In this document: positions 11,157 to 22,594 of the stretch, one piece after another
Numbering within the stretch: the first letter of the stretch is position 1
Layout of the letters: every line of letters begins with the position of its first letter
Assembly (NCBI GenBank): GCA_012931725.1
Contig: CM022946.1
Location: forward strand, 74,802,189-74,866,188
DNA from: Litsea cubeba
Taxonomy: Eukaryota; Streptophyta; Magnoliopsida; Laurales; Lauraceae
Reading direction: 5' to 3'
DNA: 64,000 nucleotides
Translations under genes and position numbers: made by a program
Notes under the pieces: generated by a model
What the model saw: only the letters and a program-made list of their open reading frames with translations
Told to the model about the DNA's origin: nothing
Databases searched by the model: none

Positions 11157-12201
11157 GAGGTACAGCGACGAGTTGGTTAACTTTTGTAGTCGATGTGCCT
11201 CGAAGAGATTTTTTGAAGGAGAGCCTGTGACTTGACCAAGAGTCTTTGAGCAGTCTTTCTTTTTGGTATTTGTAGCCTTTTGAGCTTCCAGGGGGATTTT
11301 ATGGTAGTGAAAGGGATCATGTACCATCTCGAGGCAAAGTTTTGAAGATGACATCAGGGATGTGGATTTGGGTTTTGACCTTGTGACCTAACAGGCTATA
11401 TGTGGCAGGTTAGGGGGTCGGGTTTGGTTTTGATCGTGTGACCCAACAAGCTGTATGTGGAATGTTGGGGGATCAATTTTGGTTTTGATCTTATGACCTA
11501 ACAGGCTGTATGTGGCAAGTTAGGGGATCAGGTTTTGGTTTTTGGTTTTGGTCTTGTGACCTAACAGGCTGTATGTGGCAAGTTAGGGGACCGGGATTTG
11601 GTTTGATTTTTGTGGAATGTCAATTTCAAGATTTTGGCTCAATTTGGTATATGAGGCTGGATGGTTTGATTTTTGGAAGCTCATGGGGCTTGGAATTCTC
11701 TTTTGTATGGTCGAATCAACTCAAAAGAGGCATGAAACCATTTTTGTATGCTCTTGGTAAGAGGGATTTCTCTTTGACTAAAAGCCCAATTTTTTTTTTT
11801 TTTTTAAGTGCCTAGGTGGTCAAACCTGGCTCATATGGGCTAACCCATGGGACCTTAAGCTTTTGAAATGGCTTAGATCTCATATGGTGTCATTTTTGTA
11901 AAGAATATCCAAAAATATCTCATTTGGATAGAGAATATCTAAGAATATCTTTACTTGGAGAGAATCTCTCATATTCCCTTTATTTTGGGATAGGATATCT
12001 CAAGATATCTTTCTTTTGGGAAAGAATCCTTCATCGATCCTATCTATTAGGAGAAAATCTTTCATTGATTTCTTTTTGGGAGAAAATCCTTCAAGATATC
12101 TTTCTTTTGGGAAAGAATCTTTCTAATCTCTTTCTTTCGGTAAGGTTACTAATTAGTAACACTTATCTTTTTCTTCTTTCCTTCTTTGGTTTGCTCTCTT
12201 C
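11157..12201. repeat. X region between polypurine tract and antisense-gene promoter, with two tandem-repeat blocks
   Basis: There is no gene. At 11378-11605 a roughly 60-bp unit (GTGACCTAACAGGCTGTATG core) repeats four times. At 11895-12135 degenerate units of about 25-35 bp around AGATATCTTTCTTTTGGG repeat just upstream of the TATA box. The same blocks occur in Y (21426-21655 and 21950-22180). Confidence 0.75.
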
Positions 12202-12209
12202 TATAAAAG
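12202..12209 (+). promoter_or_regulatory. TATA box of antisense gene, copy X (cut off by solo LTR)
   Basis: TATAAAAG ends exactly at the insertion point of solo LTR B, so about 2.3 kb of LTR now lies between it and its gene. Confidence 0.6.
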
Positions 12210-14508
12210 TGATGGACCGCGCTCCTGCTTGGTTCTACCGAGGTCGGCGGACGTGGGAGTCCATTTGGTCCGACCCTTTCGTAACCGGGGGGCAGGGGCG
12301 TGCATCAACATTTCTTTTTTTGTGGGTGTGCCAGATTTTCTATTTTACTTGGAATTGCAAGTGGTGATCCGGGGATCAACCTTCGCAAGTAAAAAGGAAA
12401 TCAACTTCTTTCAAGTTTTCCATTGCACATATATTTAAGAAAAGAGACATTTTTCTTGATTTGCCGTGAAAGGCGATTTTTTTGGCATTTATAGCCGATT
12501 TTGGCGTTTATAGCCGATTTTTGGCGTTTATAGCCGATTTTGGCGTTTATAGCCGATTTACAATCCTTATCAACAATGAAAGACAAGAATTGTGATTTTT
12601 GTCTCTTTAAAAAAAAATACAAACTACAATGAAAAGCAAGAAAAGGAGGATCTAACTTCTCAGGAGATTGTGGGGGACTCGTTTAGATTGACGGTCGCAA
12701 GCCATATGTGGGCTTCGCCATCATCCATGCATATGAGAACAGAGGATGCTATTTGATTCGCTTGGCTTGGCTATGACCTCGGGTTTTTAGAAGACAAAGA
12801 TCAAAGGAAGATCCTATGTCCAATAAAAAACCGAGTAGACGGGCTGAAAAGCCATATATCTAAGCCATTGGAGGCAGGAGGAGAAGGCAAGGACCTTGGG
12901 GGGGGGTACCCCCCAAGGGACTTTTGTCACCTTGTTGTGGTGGCCGGTGTAGAATTTCTGCAGAGTTTTCTCTCTTTTTCCTTTCTCTGGATTTCTGTCT
13001 GTGTGCTTGTGCTTTTTTCTCTGATTTTTCTGATGCTCTCTGATGTCCTTTCTTCTTGGAGAGCCCTCCTATTTATAGGCTTTTAGGTAGCCTTTTAGGT
13101 GGGTTTATGGGCTTTTATTGTCATTAAGCCACATAATGGGAGGAGTTACAAAATTGAATTGTTTATTTTATAACTCCTTTTTCTTGGCTTCTGATTGGCC
13201 GGAGGAGATTGAGGGCATTTAATCGCCTTTAATCGCCATGATGGGAGGAGTTTCATGGGTTAAATGCCATGAATCTCTTGACTTGTAACTCCCGAATGCT
13301 TGCTTCTGATTGGGCCTGTCCAAAGAAATGGATTAATGACTGTAATAAAGCTAGTCAATTAATCGCATTAAGTGGTCGCCGAGCAGCTGAAGAGTCGCGG
13401 GCCGTGCCACGTCTTTTGAGATTCTTCTGTTGATGATCATCGATGGATCTTCATGTAGATCGACATCAGATGATCATGTAATTTCAGGTGTTTGTTGCCA
13501 ACAGCGGGTCGGTGCCATCTGTCCTGTCGATTTCTCGATCGGTCGGGTGGAAAGCACACTTTTTTTTGGTTGACCGGGTGACGATCAATACTGTCTTCGA
13601 TACTTTTGATGATTTACCCGTGTTTTGGACGGATGTCAGAGGACTTGGTGTCTCAAAAGCATGAATTTTGGAAAGTACCAGAGGCTGGGCCCTTCGAATC
13701 GCGAAAAAACGGCGAAAACCGGGGTTTCCGGGGCTTTCCCGGCGACCCTGGCCCAGGGTCGCAGGGGTCTGCGACCCTGGGGGGGTTTTCCCCCTTTCGT
13801 GTCCCGTTTTGCGTCCGTTTTTGCTTTTTTTCTGATTCTTTCTTCTTCTGTACTTTTCCTTGACATTTTGACCATTTATTGGCCTGATTTCTTTGTAGGA
13901 AACCTGATGAGAATCCTTGCATTTTATTTGCAAAGTTTCCAATTTCCTGAGAAAGCCGAAGACTTTGTCGCGCAGAGTTGCCGATTTCCCGTCAGAAGCC
14001 AAAACTAGGCCAAACGATGTCGGAATGACCTGAAATTTAATGTGAAGTCTCCTGAGAAATAAATAAGACAAACTACAGGCTTTTGCTTGAGTTTTGAAGC
14101 CGTTTGGGGTCCTATCACCTGTAGACTTGCTTTTTGTCGCGATGAAGATGTCGCGGTTTGATGTGTGGTCAACCGATGTCCGATTGACTTGAAATTTGAC
14201 AGGGAACCTATTGGAGTCATTTTAAGATGATTCATAGGTTCTGTCTTGGAAACCATGGTCCCAGAGAGCTTTGCCGCCGAGAGGCCTGATTTGGCTGTCG
14301 GAGAAGCGAAGTTAGGCCAAATGATTTTGAAATGGCCTGAAACTTCTTGTGTACTCCTCTTTTGGCTGTCTGGAAGAATCTTGCAGTTTTTTGTTTGATT
14401 CTGACAAGATTTGATTTTTGGAAGCAGCATTGCCTATTTATGGCAGATTGCGACTTCATGTAGCTCTTTGGATCTTGAAAAGGCAAAGTGACATTTTTGG
14501 TGTCAACA
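12210..14508 (-). mobile_element. Solo LTR B
   Basis: A 2299-bp LTR of the X/Y family runs from TGATGG to TCAACA. It is flanked on both sides by AAAAG (12205-12209 and 14509-14513). The intact site is seen uninterrupted in Y at 22248-22252, so the element inserted and then lost its interior by LTR-LTR recombination. It differs from A, C and D by private substitutions. It lacks about 150 bp near 14300 (the equivalent of roughly 10785-10935 in A), so it may represent another subfamily. Confidence 0.93.
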
Positions 14509-14875
14509 AAAAGCAAGGAGGAGGTTGGATCTCTTACTCTTATTACTTTCTTTTGCAATAATCTCAAGAGGGCTTCAAGACCAAGAGTTCTTCTTCTTCA
14601 AGATCTTCAAGACTTTTCTCCTTCTTCTCCATCAATGGCTTCAAGTAAGTTCCCTTTTTCAAGAAAACTCCATTGTAGGAAAAATAAAAAGTTCAAAACT
14701 CCATTGTAGGAAAAATAAAAAATTCTTCTTTCTTTTTTTTTTGTTTCTTCCTTTTTCTTTTCTTTTTTTTTTCACGTGTTTTCCTTTTTTTTTTCACACG
14801 TTTTTTTTTTTTTTGCTTTCTTTTCTTCTCTTTTTTTTTCATGTTTTTTTTTTTTTTTTTTGTGGGCCGTACGGA

Positions 14876-14912
14876 CAGATCCGTACGGATCTGGCCGTAC
14901 GGCCACGTGGCC
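14876..14912 (+). promoter_or_regulatory. Triple palindrome with G-box in intron 1, copy X
   Basis: Three overlapping perfect palindromes follow one another: CAGATCCGTACGGATCTG (14876-14893), GGCCGTACGGCC (14893-14904) and GGCCACGTGGCC (14901-14912, with a G-box core). They are flanked by long T-rich tracts that carry further CACGTG or CACG cores at about 14773 and 14797. Confidence 0.6.
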
Positions 14913-17900
14913 AGTGGGCCATCTCCCTTTTTTTTTTTTTCTTCTTTCTTTCTTTTTTTTTGTTTTCTTTCCCTCTTTTTTTTTAAACAAAGTTTCTTTT
15001 CTTTTTTTTTTTCCTTTTGCTCATCATGATAATGCCCCTTTTTTTTTGGCAAACCTAGATGTTCATGCATGCATTTGATTGTAAATTAAATTTGTAGCAT
15101 GATGTGATAGCATACCTGAAAGTTTTCGCAATTTTGGGAATTTTTTAGCTCGCAGCGATGTTGAGCCCTTCCTGATTTTGCGGAGACTTTGAGGTTTCGA
15201 AAGTTTGGAGTTTCGGAGCTCGCAGCAATGTTGAGCCCATCTTCAAGCTTTCTATTTCTTTTGGGATAATTCCATTTCTTCGGAATTGCCCCATCATCAT
15301 GTCAAAATTTCGCCAGATTTTTTTAGCGAGATTCTGTCATTTTGATGTTTGATCTTTTTCTTTTCCATCCTTTTCAGGTGGTTCCTCCAGAACGAACAAG
15401 GGTAAAGAGCCTGCTACAAGCGTACCTCGTCGATCTTCTAGATCTTCTAATCCGGCCGTTCAGCAGGCCTTTGAGAAGGTCCAGTATGTTGAGAGAATTC
15501 TGGAAGAGTGCGACTCCCTCAACAGAGAAGAGATGAGGCAGCGACTGATCACTCTCAAGGGAGAGGAATTCTATAAGATCATGGTAAGCAGTCGTCCATG
15601 GGTGATGGAAGATCAGAGCGTTTTGCCCAAGCCTACCTTCTTCTTTGGTGATGCAGTCCCTGATGACATGACATACCAGAGGAGTTGTTTTCAGTTTTCT
15701 TTCACAGCAGATGGTAAGAAGAAGACTGTTGCTACCCGGTCGACGTTTGATCGCACCGTCTCGATCATGAGCCTTGCCCCCACGTGCTCTAAGAGGGAAG
15801 ATCCTCCAAGCTGGGTGAGAAGGACAAATGTAATCAAGACCAGGGTTTTTGTTGGCGGTTCTCCTGGATATACGGAGAGGTCGCCTGTTGACATGGACCT
15901 GTTGATGCCATCCAGCGGCTACCAGGGCTCTGATTATCCGTCGATCGATTTGAGACCGGTGGGCCTTGGTATTTTCAGCGGTGACGGCAACAGTTGGATC
16001 AAGCCTATCGACTTTGTGGCCGTTTCAATGCTGACTTCGAGTGGAAGTCGTGGACTGATCGCGTCCTGCTGATTGGTAGTGCCGTTTTGAAGGAAGCCGG
16101 GATTTTTGATGCGGTCTGCGCCTTTAAGGAGACCGTGATCTTTTCCGACGAGGCCTTCATGGCTATGCTGGAATCATTCCTCCCACAAACCAATACCTTC
16201 ATTGTGACGAATGGTGAGATTGGTTTTTCTTTGAAGGAGCTGAGCGCCATTACTGGATTGCCCATCCTCGGCAAACTCTATGAGGAGTTTATGCCGATTG
16301 ACAGCGTCCTCGAGGGGCAGTCTGAGGAGTTCAGGCTTCTGTACTTTCAGCTCGTCGCCTTCTATGATTTTTTGAAGGAGAAGGAGGGTTTGAAAGTTAG
16401 ATCCAGCAGTTGGAAGAGTTCTAGCTCTTCATTCCCCAACTTTTTTGATAGCAGGGAGTCTTCTGATAGCGTGACCCAAGAAGCCGGAGCTCAGGATCCA
16501 AGTTCAAAGAAGATCTTGGCCATGCAAGAAGAGTTGAGAGGTTTCTGTTCTGGTACAAGCGACATATGTCCTGACATTGCACTGCGGAGAGATCTCGCTG
16601 TTTACCTCACTTATTGGCTTGGTGAGGCTGTTTTTACTGGAGGAGATGGAACGCACATCAGGCCGCATTGTATTTTTCCGGCTTGTCAGATGGCGTTTGG
16701 AGAGCAGCTTGCTTTGGTGCCAGCTCTTTACTCCTACCTGTGTACCGAACTGCAGGCTGCTGCTTTTTTGGTTCGGCTTGGGCTTCCCATGAATAGGGTA
16801 TTTTCAGCCCATATCTTTTATTCGTGGTATGTGTACCACTGTCCTGGCTTCCACCGGCTGGGTGCTGCACAGGATGATGATCCTCTAATGATTCGACTGG
16901 CTAAGGGCAAAGCCGTGTCCGAATCACTTTTGTTTGCCCGCATGAGGATCCGACGGTTCAGGGACGTCGAGATGGGGCAGTCTTCAGTGAAGCTTTCTCC
17001 AGAGTTGCGGAAGAAGGCTTTTGATTTTGGTGCCTCCCGAGACTCTACCAGGGCGGGGTCGGGAAGGCATTATTCCTTGACGAATGCAGAGAGAGAGTGG
17101 CTTTTCAGCATACGTGTCGGCACGATGGTGTACCGTAGATATCTTTTCGTCGACATCCAGCCGTATGTACCCTCTCACTTTGCTTTGCAGCTGGGCTTTT
17201 CTCAAGGCATTGTTGGAGCGCCTTCAAGCATGGTGAAGCGCTTTGGAGGCTTACAGGATGGGAGAAATGCATGGGCTTTCTATAGTGTTGAAGACACTAC
17301 AGCCATGATTTCTTATCCTGTGTTGCTGACTTCCCGGACTGCCGGCTTTGCGAAGTGGTTCGCGGAGAGCTTTTCGGCATATCGGGGGCTTTCCAAGAAG
17401 GAGCTTGATGTGAAGCTGGCATCTGGAAAGGGCCTTGGAAAGTCGGATGGCGTCCGGCGAGAGGAAGTTTGGGCCTTCCTTTCTGGAGAGAATCACAAGA
17501 TAGGCTTTCTCGGTGACCAGGGCGTCATTGGTTCTGAAGCTGTTCGAGAAATACCTGATGAGGCATTAGAGCATCTAGAACAGGAGGAAGCCGAACTTGG
17601 CGCTTGGATGCAAGCGGCACAGAGGCGAGCTTCCGTGGAGTCTACTGGCAAGAGCAGACCATCCAGTGAGGAGTCAAGTGGGAAACCTGATTCTGACAGC
17701 GGGGCAGGTTCTTCTAAGAAGCGAGCCCGCCGGAGTAAGAGGGGGAGGAGTCATCATCGCAGCAAGGGGCAGCATGAGGACTCTCCTGACTTGGAAGTTC
17801 CTCTTACTATCAATGAGGATGTGCCAGTGGATGCTAACGAGCCTCTAGAGAAGAGAAGCCGAGAAGAAGAGACCGTCGGTGAAGGTATGATTCTTCCATT

Positions 17901-18835
17901 TTATCTTTCCATTTCTTTTCATGGGATTTTTTCCATGTTATGATTTGCTTCTTGTTTCTGCTTTTCTTTTCTTTTTTTTTTAGCAGAGGAAGACTTGATG
18001 ATGCCTGAGGTTCCGGTCGATGAGGTGGTGACGGATCCTGTCGAGGCACCTGAAGAAGAACCGAGGGACTCTGGAGTGATTCCAGAGTCTCCAATTTTGT
18101 AACACATTTTTTTGCCAGCTGACTTGCCACAGGATTCCGATGACTTTGAACCATCGATGGACGCAAATGTTGATGATGCTTCCGATGAGTTCATGGAGGA
18201 GGAAAATGTTCCGCCAGTCGTCGAAGAAGGTATTTTGTAGTTATAACCCTGATAATGATTTTTAAACAGGATTATATTCATACCTTTTTGTGTTTCTTTG
18301 GCAGGTTTTGAAGTGGCAGAGGAGGATCCGTCGCTTCCAGGGCAAGGGATGCCAGAGGTTGATCCAGAGGTAGAGATTCCTGGGACCAGCTCTGACAATG
18401 TTGAGGAGATTCCTCGCGCTGAGATTCCTTCCCGAGCAGGAGTAGTTTCAGCTGGAAAGAGTTCTTTTGTTACTCTTCCAACATATGATGATATGAGTAG
18501 CCGACCAACGGAGTTGGGCGAATCTTCAGCTGGGCCGTCGCTTCTTTTTGCGAAGAAGGTGGTGGTGCGAGTTCTGATCTCTTGGATTGAGACTCTCTTT
18601 TCTGGGCACTTGGAAGCCGGATTTGGCATGATCCAGCATGTGCAGGAGATTCTCAGTGATGCTGAAGAGGCTGGTCTGGATGTCACAGGTGCCACGGCGA
18701 TCGTTGATAGGATCATTGCACTGGGTGACAAGTGGTTTGAGACCGTGGGTTTGGCTGATGACCAGTTCTTCAAGGAGATGTTCCTGGACCCTGCTGATAA
18801 GGCTAAGTCTGACCTGGATGAGGCTACAGAAAGCT

Positions 18836-18840
18836 AGAAG
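18836..18840. other. Left target-site duplication of Y (AGAAG)
   Basis: AGAAG precedes LTR C and recurs at 51140-51144 after LTR D. Joining the flanks restores the exon 5 reading seen at 37709-37740 in Y. Confidence 0.92.
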
Positions 18841-21196
18841 TGATGGACCGCGCTCCTGCTCGGTTCCTACCGAGGTGTCGGCGGACGTGGGAGTCCGTCG
18901 GGTCCGACCCTTTTCGTAACCACGGGGGCAGGGGCGTGCATCAACATTTCTTTTTTTGTGTGGGTGTGCCAGATTTTCTATTTTTACTTGGAATTGCAAG
19001 TGGTGATCTGGAGATCAACCTTCGCAAGTAAAAAGGAAATCAACTTCTTTCGAGTTTTCCATTGCACATATATTTAAGAAAAAGAGACATTTTTCTTGGT
19101 TTGCCGTGAAAGGCGATTTTTTTGGCATTTATAGCCGATTTTGGCGTTTATAGCCGATTTTTGGCGTTTATAGCCGATTTACAATCCTTATCAATATTGA
19201 AAGACAAGAGTTGTGATTTTTGTCTCTTTTGAAAAAATACAAACTACAATGAAAAGCAAGAAAATGAGGATCTAACTTCTCAGGAGATTGTGGGGACTCG
19301 TTTAGATTGACGGTCGCAAGCCATATGTGGACTTCGCCATCATCCATGCAGATGAGAACAGAGGATGCTATTGATTCGTTTGGCTTGGCTATAACCTCAG
19401 GTTTTTAGAGAACAAAGACCAAAAGAAGGTCCTATGTCCAATAAAAAGCCGAGTAGACGGGCTTGAAAAGCCACATCTAAGCCATTGGAGGCAGGAGGAG
19501 AAGGCAAGGACCTTGGGGGGTACCCCCAAGGGACTTTTGTCACCTTGTAGCGGTGGCCGGTGTAGAACTTCCGCAGAGTTTTCTCTCTTTTCCTTCTCTG
19601 AATTTCTGTGCTTTGTCTGTGTGTCTGCTGTTTTCTGAATATCCTTTCTTCTTGGAGAGCTCTCCTATTTATAGGCTTTTAGGTAGCCATTTAGGAGGGT
19701 TTATGGGCTTTTATTGTCATTAAGCCGTATAATGGGAGGAGTTACAAAATTGAATTTTTTTTTTGTAACTCCTTTTTCTTGGCTTCTGATTGGCCGGAGG
19801 AGATTGAGGGCATTTAATCGCCTTTAATCGCCATGATGGAGGAGTTTCATGGGTTAAATGCCATGAATTTCTCGACTTGTAACTCCCGGATGCTTGCTTC
19901 TGATTGGGCCGTCCGAAGAAATGGATTAATGACTGTAATAAAGCTAGTCAATTAATCGCATTAAGTGGTCGCCGAGCATCTGAAGAGTCGCGGGCCGTGC
20001 CGCGTCTTTTGGGATTCTTCTGTCGATGATCATCGATGGATCTTCATGTAGATCGACATCAGATGACCATGTAATTTCAGGTGTTTGTTGCCGACAGCGG
20101 GTCGGTGCCATCTGTCCTGTCGATTTCTCGATCGGTCGGGTAGAAAGCACACTTTTTTTGGTTGATCGGGTGGCGATCAATATTGTTTTCAATACTCTTG
20201 ATGATTGACCCGTGTTTTGGACGGATGTCAGAGGATTCGGTGTCTCAAAAGTATGAATTTTGGAAAGTACCAGAGGCTGGGCGCTTCGAATCGCGAAAAA
20301 CGGCGAAAAAACGGGGTTTCCGGGGGCTTCCCGGTGACCCCGGGCTCCAGGGTCGCAGGGGTCTGCGACCCTGGGGGGGTTTTCCCCCCTTTTGTCCCGT
20401 TTTGTGTCCGTTTTTGCTGTTTTTTTATTGTTTTTTCTCCTCTACTTTTCCTTGACATTTTGACCATTTATTGGCCTGATTTCCCTGTAGGAGACCTGAT
20501 GAGAATCCTTGCATTTTATTTTGCAAAGTTTCCAATTTCCTGAGAAAGCCGAAGACTTTGTCGGGCAGAGCTGCCGATTTTCCATCAGAAGCTGAAACTG
20601 GGTCAAACGATGTCGGAATGACCTGAAATTTTGTGTGAGGTCTCCTGAGCAATAAACAAGACCAACCATAGCTTTTGTCGCGATGAAGATGTCGCGGTTT
20701 GATGTGCGGTCAACCGAAGTCCGATTGACTTGAAATTTGACAGGGAACCTATTGGAGTAATTCTAAGATGATCCATAGGCTCTGTCTTGGGAACCATGGT
20801 CTCAGAGAGCTTCGCCGCCGAGAAGCCTGATTTAGCTGTTCGAGGGTTGATGTAGGGTCAAACGTTGTCGGTTTGACTCGAAACTTGACGTCGAGCCTTT
20901 TGCAAGTATTTTGAGACCATCCATCGGCTCTGATCGAAGATTTGGTGTCTCCGATGCTTTTGCTCCCGAGAGCCCCTTTTCGGCTATCGGAGAAGCGAAG
21001 TTAGGCCAAATGATTTTGAAATCGCCCGAAACTTCTTGTGTACTCCTCTTTTGGCTGTCTTGAAGGATCTTGCAGTTTTTGTTTGATTCTGACAAGATTT
21101 GATTTTTGGAAGTAGCATTGCCTATTTATGGCAGGTTGCGACTTCATGCAGCTCTTTGGATCTTGAAGAGGCAAAGTGACATTTTTGGTGTCAACA
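18841..21196 (-). repeat. LTR C (3' LTR of Y)
   Basis: A 2356-bp LTR, shorter than D mainly because about 70 bp are missing at 20672 between direct repeats GCTTTTGT and because one minisatellite unit is absent. TATA on the minus strand is at 19665-19674. Confidence 0.92.
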
Positions 21197-21207
21197 AATG
21201 CCCCCTC
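21197..21207 (-). other. Polypurine tract of Y
   Basis: GAGGGGGCATT on the minus strand abuts LTR C, identical to that of X. Confidence 0.75.
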
Positions 21208-22244
21208 GAGGTACAGCGACGAGTTGGTTAACTTTTGTAGTCGATGTGCCTCGAAGAGATTTTTGAAGGAGAGCCTGTGACTTGACCAAGAGTCTTTGAG
21301 CAGTTTTTCTTTTTGGTATTTGTAGCCTTTTGAGCTTCCAGGGGAATTTTATGGTAGTGAAAGGGATCACGTACCATCTCGTGGCAAAGTTTTGAAGATG
21401 ACATCAGGGATGTGGATTTGGATTTTGACCTTGTGACCTAACAGGCTATATGTGGCAGGTTAGGGGGTCGGGTTTGGTTTTGATCGTGTGACCCAACAAG
21501 CTATATGTGGAATGTTGGGGGATCAATTTTGGTTTTGATCTTGTGACCTAACAGGCTGTATGTGGCGAGTTAGGGGATCAGGTTTTGGTTTTTTATTTTG
21601 GTCTTGTGACCCAACAAGCTGTATGTGGCAAGTTAGGGGACCAGGATTTGGTTTGATTTGAAATGTCAATTTCAAGATTTTGGTTCAATTTGGTATATGA
21701 GGCTGGATGGTTTGATTTTTGGAAGCTCATGGGGCTTGGAATTCTCTTTTGTATGGTCGAATCAACTCAAAAGAGGCATGGAACCATTTTTGTATGCTCT
21801 TGGTAAGAGGGATTTCTCTTTGACTAAAAGCCCAATTTTTTTTTTTTTAAGTGCCTAGGTGGTCAAACCTGGCTCATATGGGCTAACCCATGGGACCTTA
21901 AGCTTTTGAAATGGCTTAGATCTCATATGGTGTCATTTTTGTAAAGAATATCCAAAAATATCTCATTTGGATAGAGAATATCTAAGAATATCTTTACTTG
22001 GAGAGAATCTCTCATATTCCCTTTATTTTGGGATAGGATATCTCAAGATATCTTTCTTTTGGGAAAGAATCCTTCATCGATCCTATCTATTGGGAGAAAA
22101 TCTCTCATTGATTTCTTTTTGGGAGAAAATCCCTCAAGATATCTTTCTTTTGGGAAAGAATCTTTCAAATCTCTTTCTTTTGGTAAGGTTACTAATTAGT
22201 AACACTTACCTCTTTCTTCTTTCCTTCTTTGGTTTGCTCTCTTC
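21208..22244. repeat. Y region between polypurine tract and antisense-gene promoter
   Basis: Noncoding and collinear with 11157-12201. It contains the four-unit roughly 60-bp repeat (21426-21655) and the GATATC-rich degenerate repeat (21950-22180). Confidence 0.75.
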
Positions 22245-22252
22245 TATAAAAG
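22245..22252 (+). promoter_or_regulatory. TATA box of antisense gene, copy Y
   Basis: TATAAAAG is about 120 bp upstream of the ATG at 22374. It is the only copy in the window with an undisturbed promoter-to-ATG arrangement besides Z. Confidence 0.7.
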
Positions 22253-22558
22253 CAAGGAGGAGGTTGGATCTCTTGCTCTTATCACTTTCTTTTGCAATAA
22301 TCTCAAGAGGGCTTCAAGACCAAGAGTTCTTCTTCTTCAAGATCTTCAAGACTTTTCTTCTTCTTCTCCATCAATGGCTTCAAGTAAGTTCCCTTTTTCA
22401 AGAAAACTCCATTGTAGGAAAAATAAAAAGTTCTTTCTTTCTTTTTTTTTTTTTTTTTGTTTCTTTCCTTTTTTTTTCTTTTCTTTTTTTTTTCCACGTG
22501 TTTTCTTTTTGCTTTCTTTTTTTTTTTGCATTTTTTTTTCTTTTGTGGGCCGTACGGA

Positions 22559-22594
22559 CAGATCCGTACGGATCTGGCCGTACGGCCACGTGGC
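22559..22594 (+). promoter_or_regulatory. Palindrome/G-box cluster in intron 1, copy Y
   Basis: CAGATCCGTACGGATCTG (22559-22576), GGCCGTACGGCC (22576-22587) and GGCCACGTGGC (22584-22594) overlap as in X. Another CCACGTG core is at about 22494. Both sides are long T-rich runs. Confidence 0.6.

Larger units (their letters stand above)
14635..18840 (+). pseudogene. Antisense PMD-like gene, copy X, 5' part (exons 1-5a)
   Basis: Exon 1 is 14635-14644 (ATGGCTTCAA, then GTAAGT). Exon 2 is 15378-17884, exon 3 starts at 17984, exon 4 is 18119-18229, and exon 5 starts at 18305. A one-base loss near 16005 (CCTATCGACT against CCTTTTCGACT in Y) shifts the frame inside exon 2. A deletion removed the intron 3 donor (about 18097-18118). 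TAG at 18835 lies next to the insertion of Y at 18841. Exon 5 resumes at 51140 on the far side of Y. The two large open pieces (15533-16072 and 15994-17943) together cover the PMD-like core and the basic tract. Confidence 0.87.
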
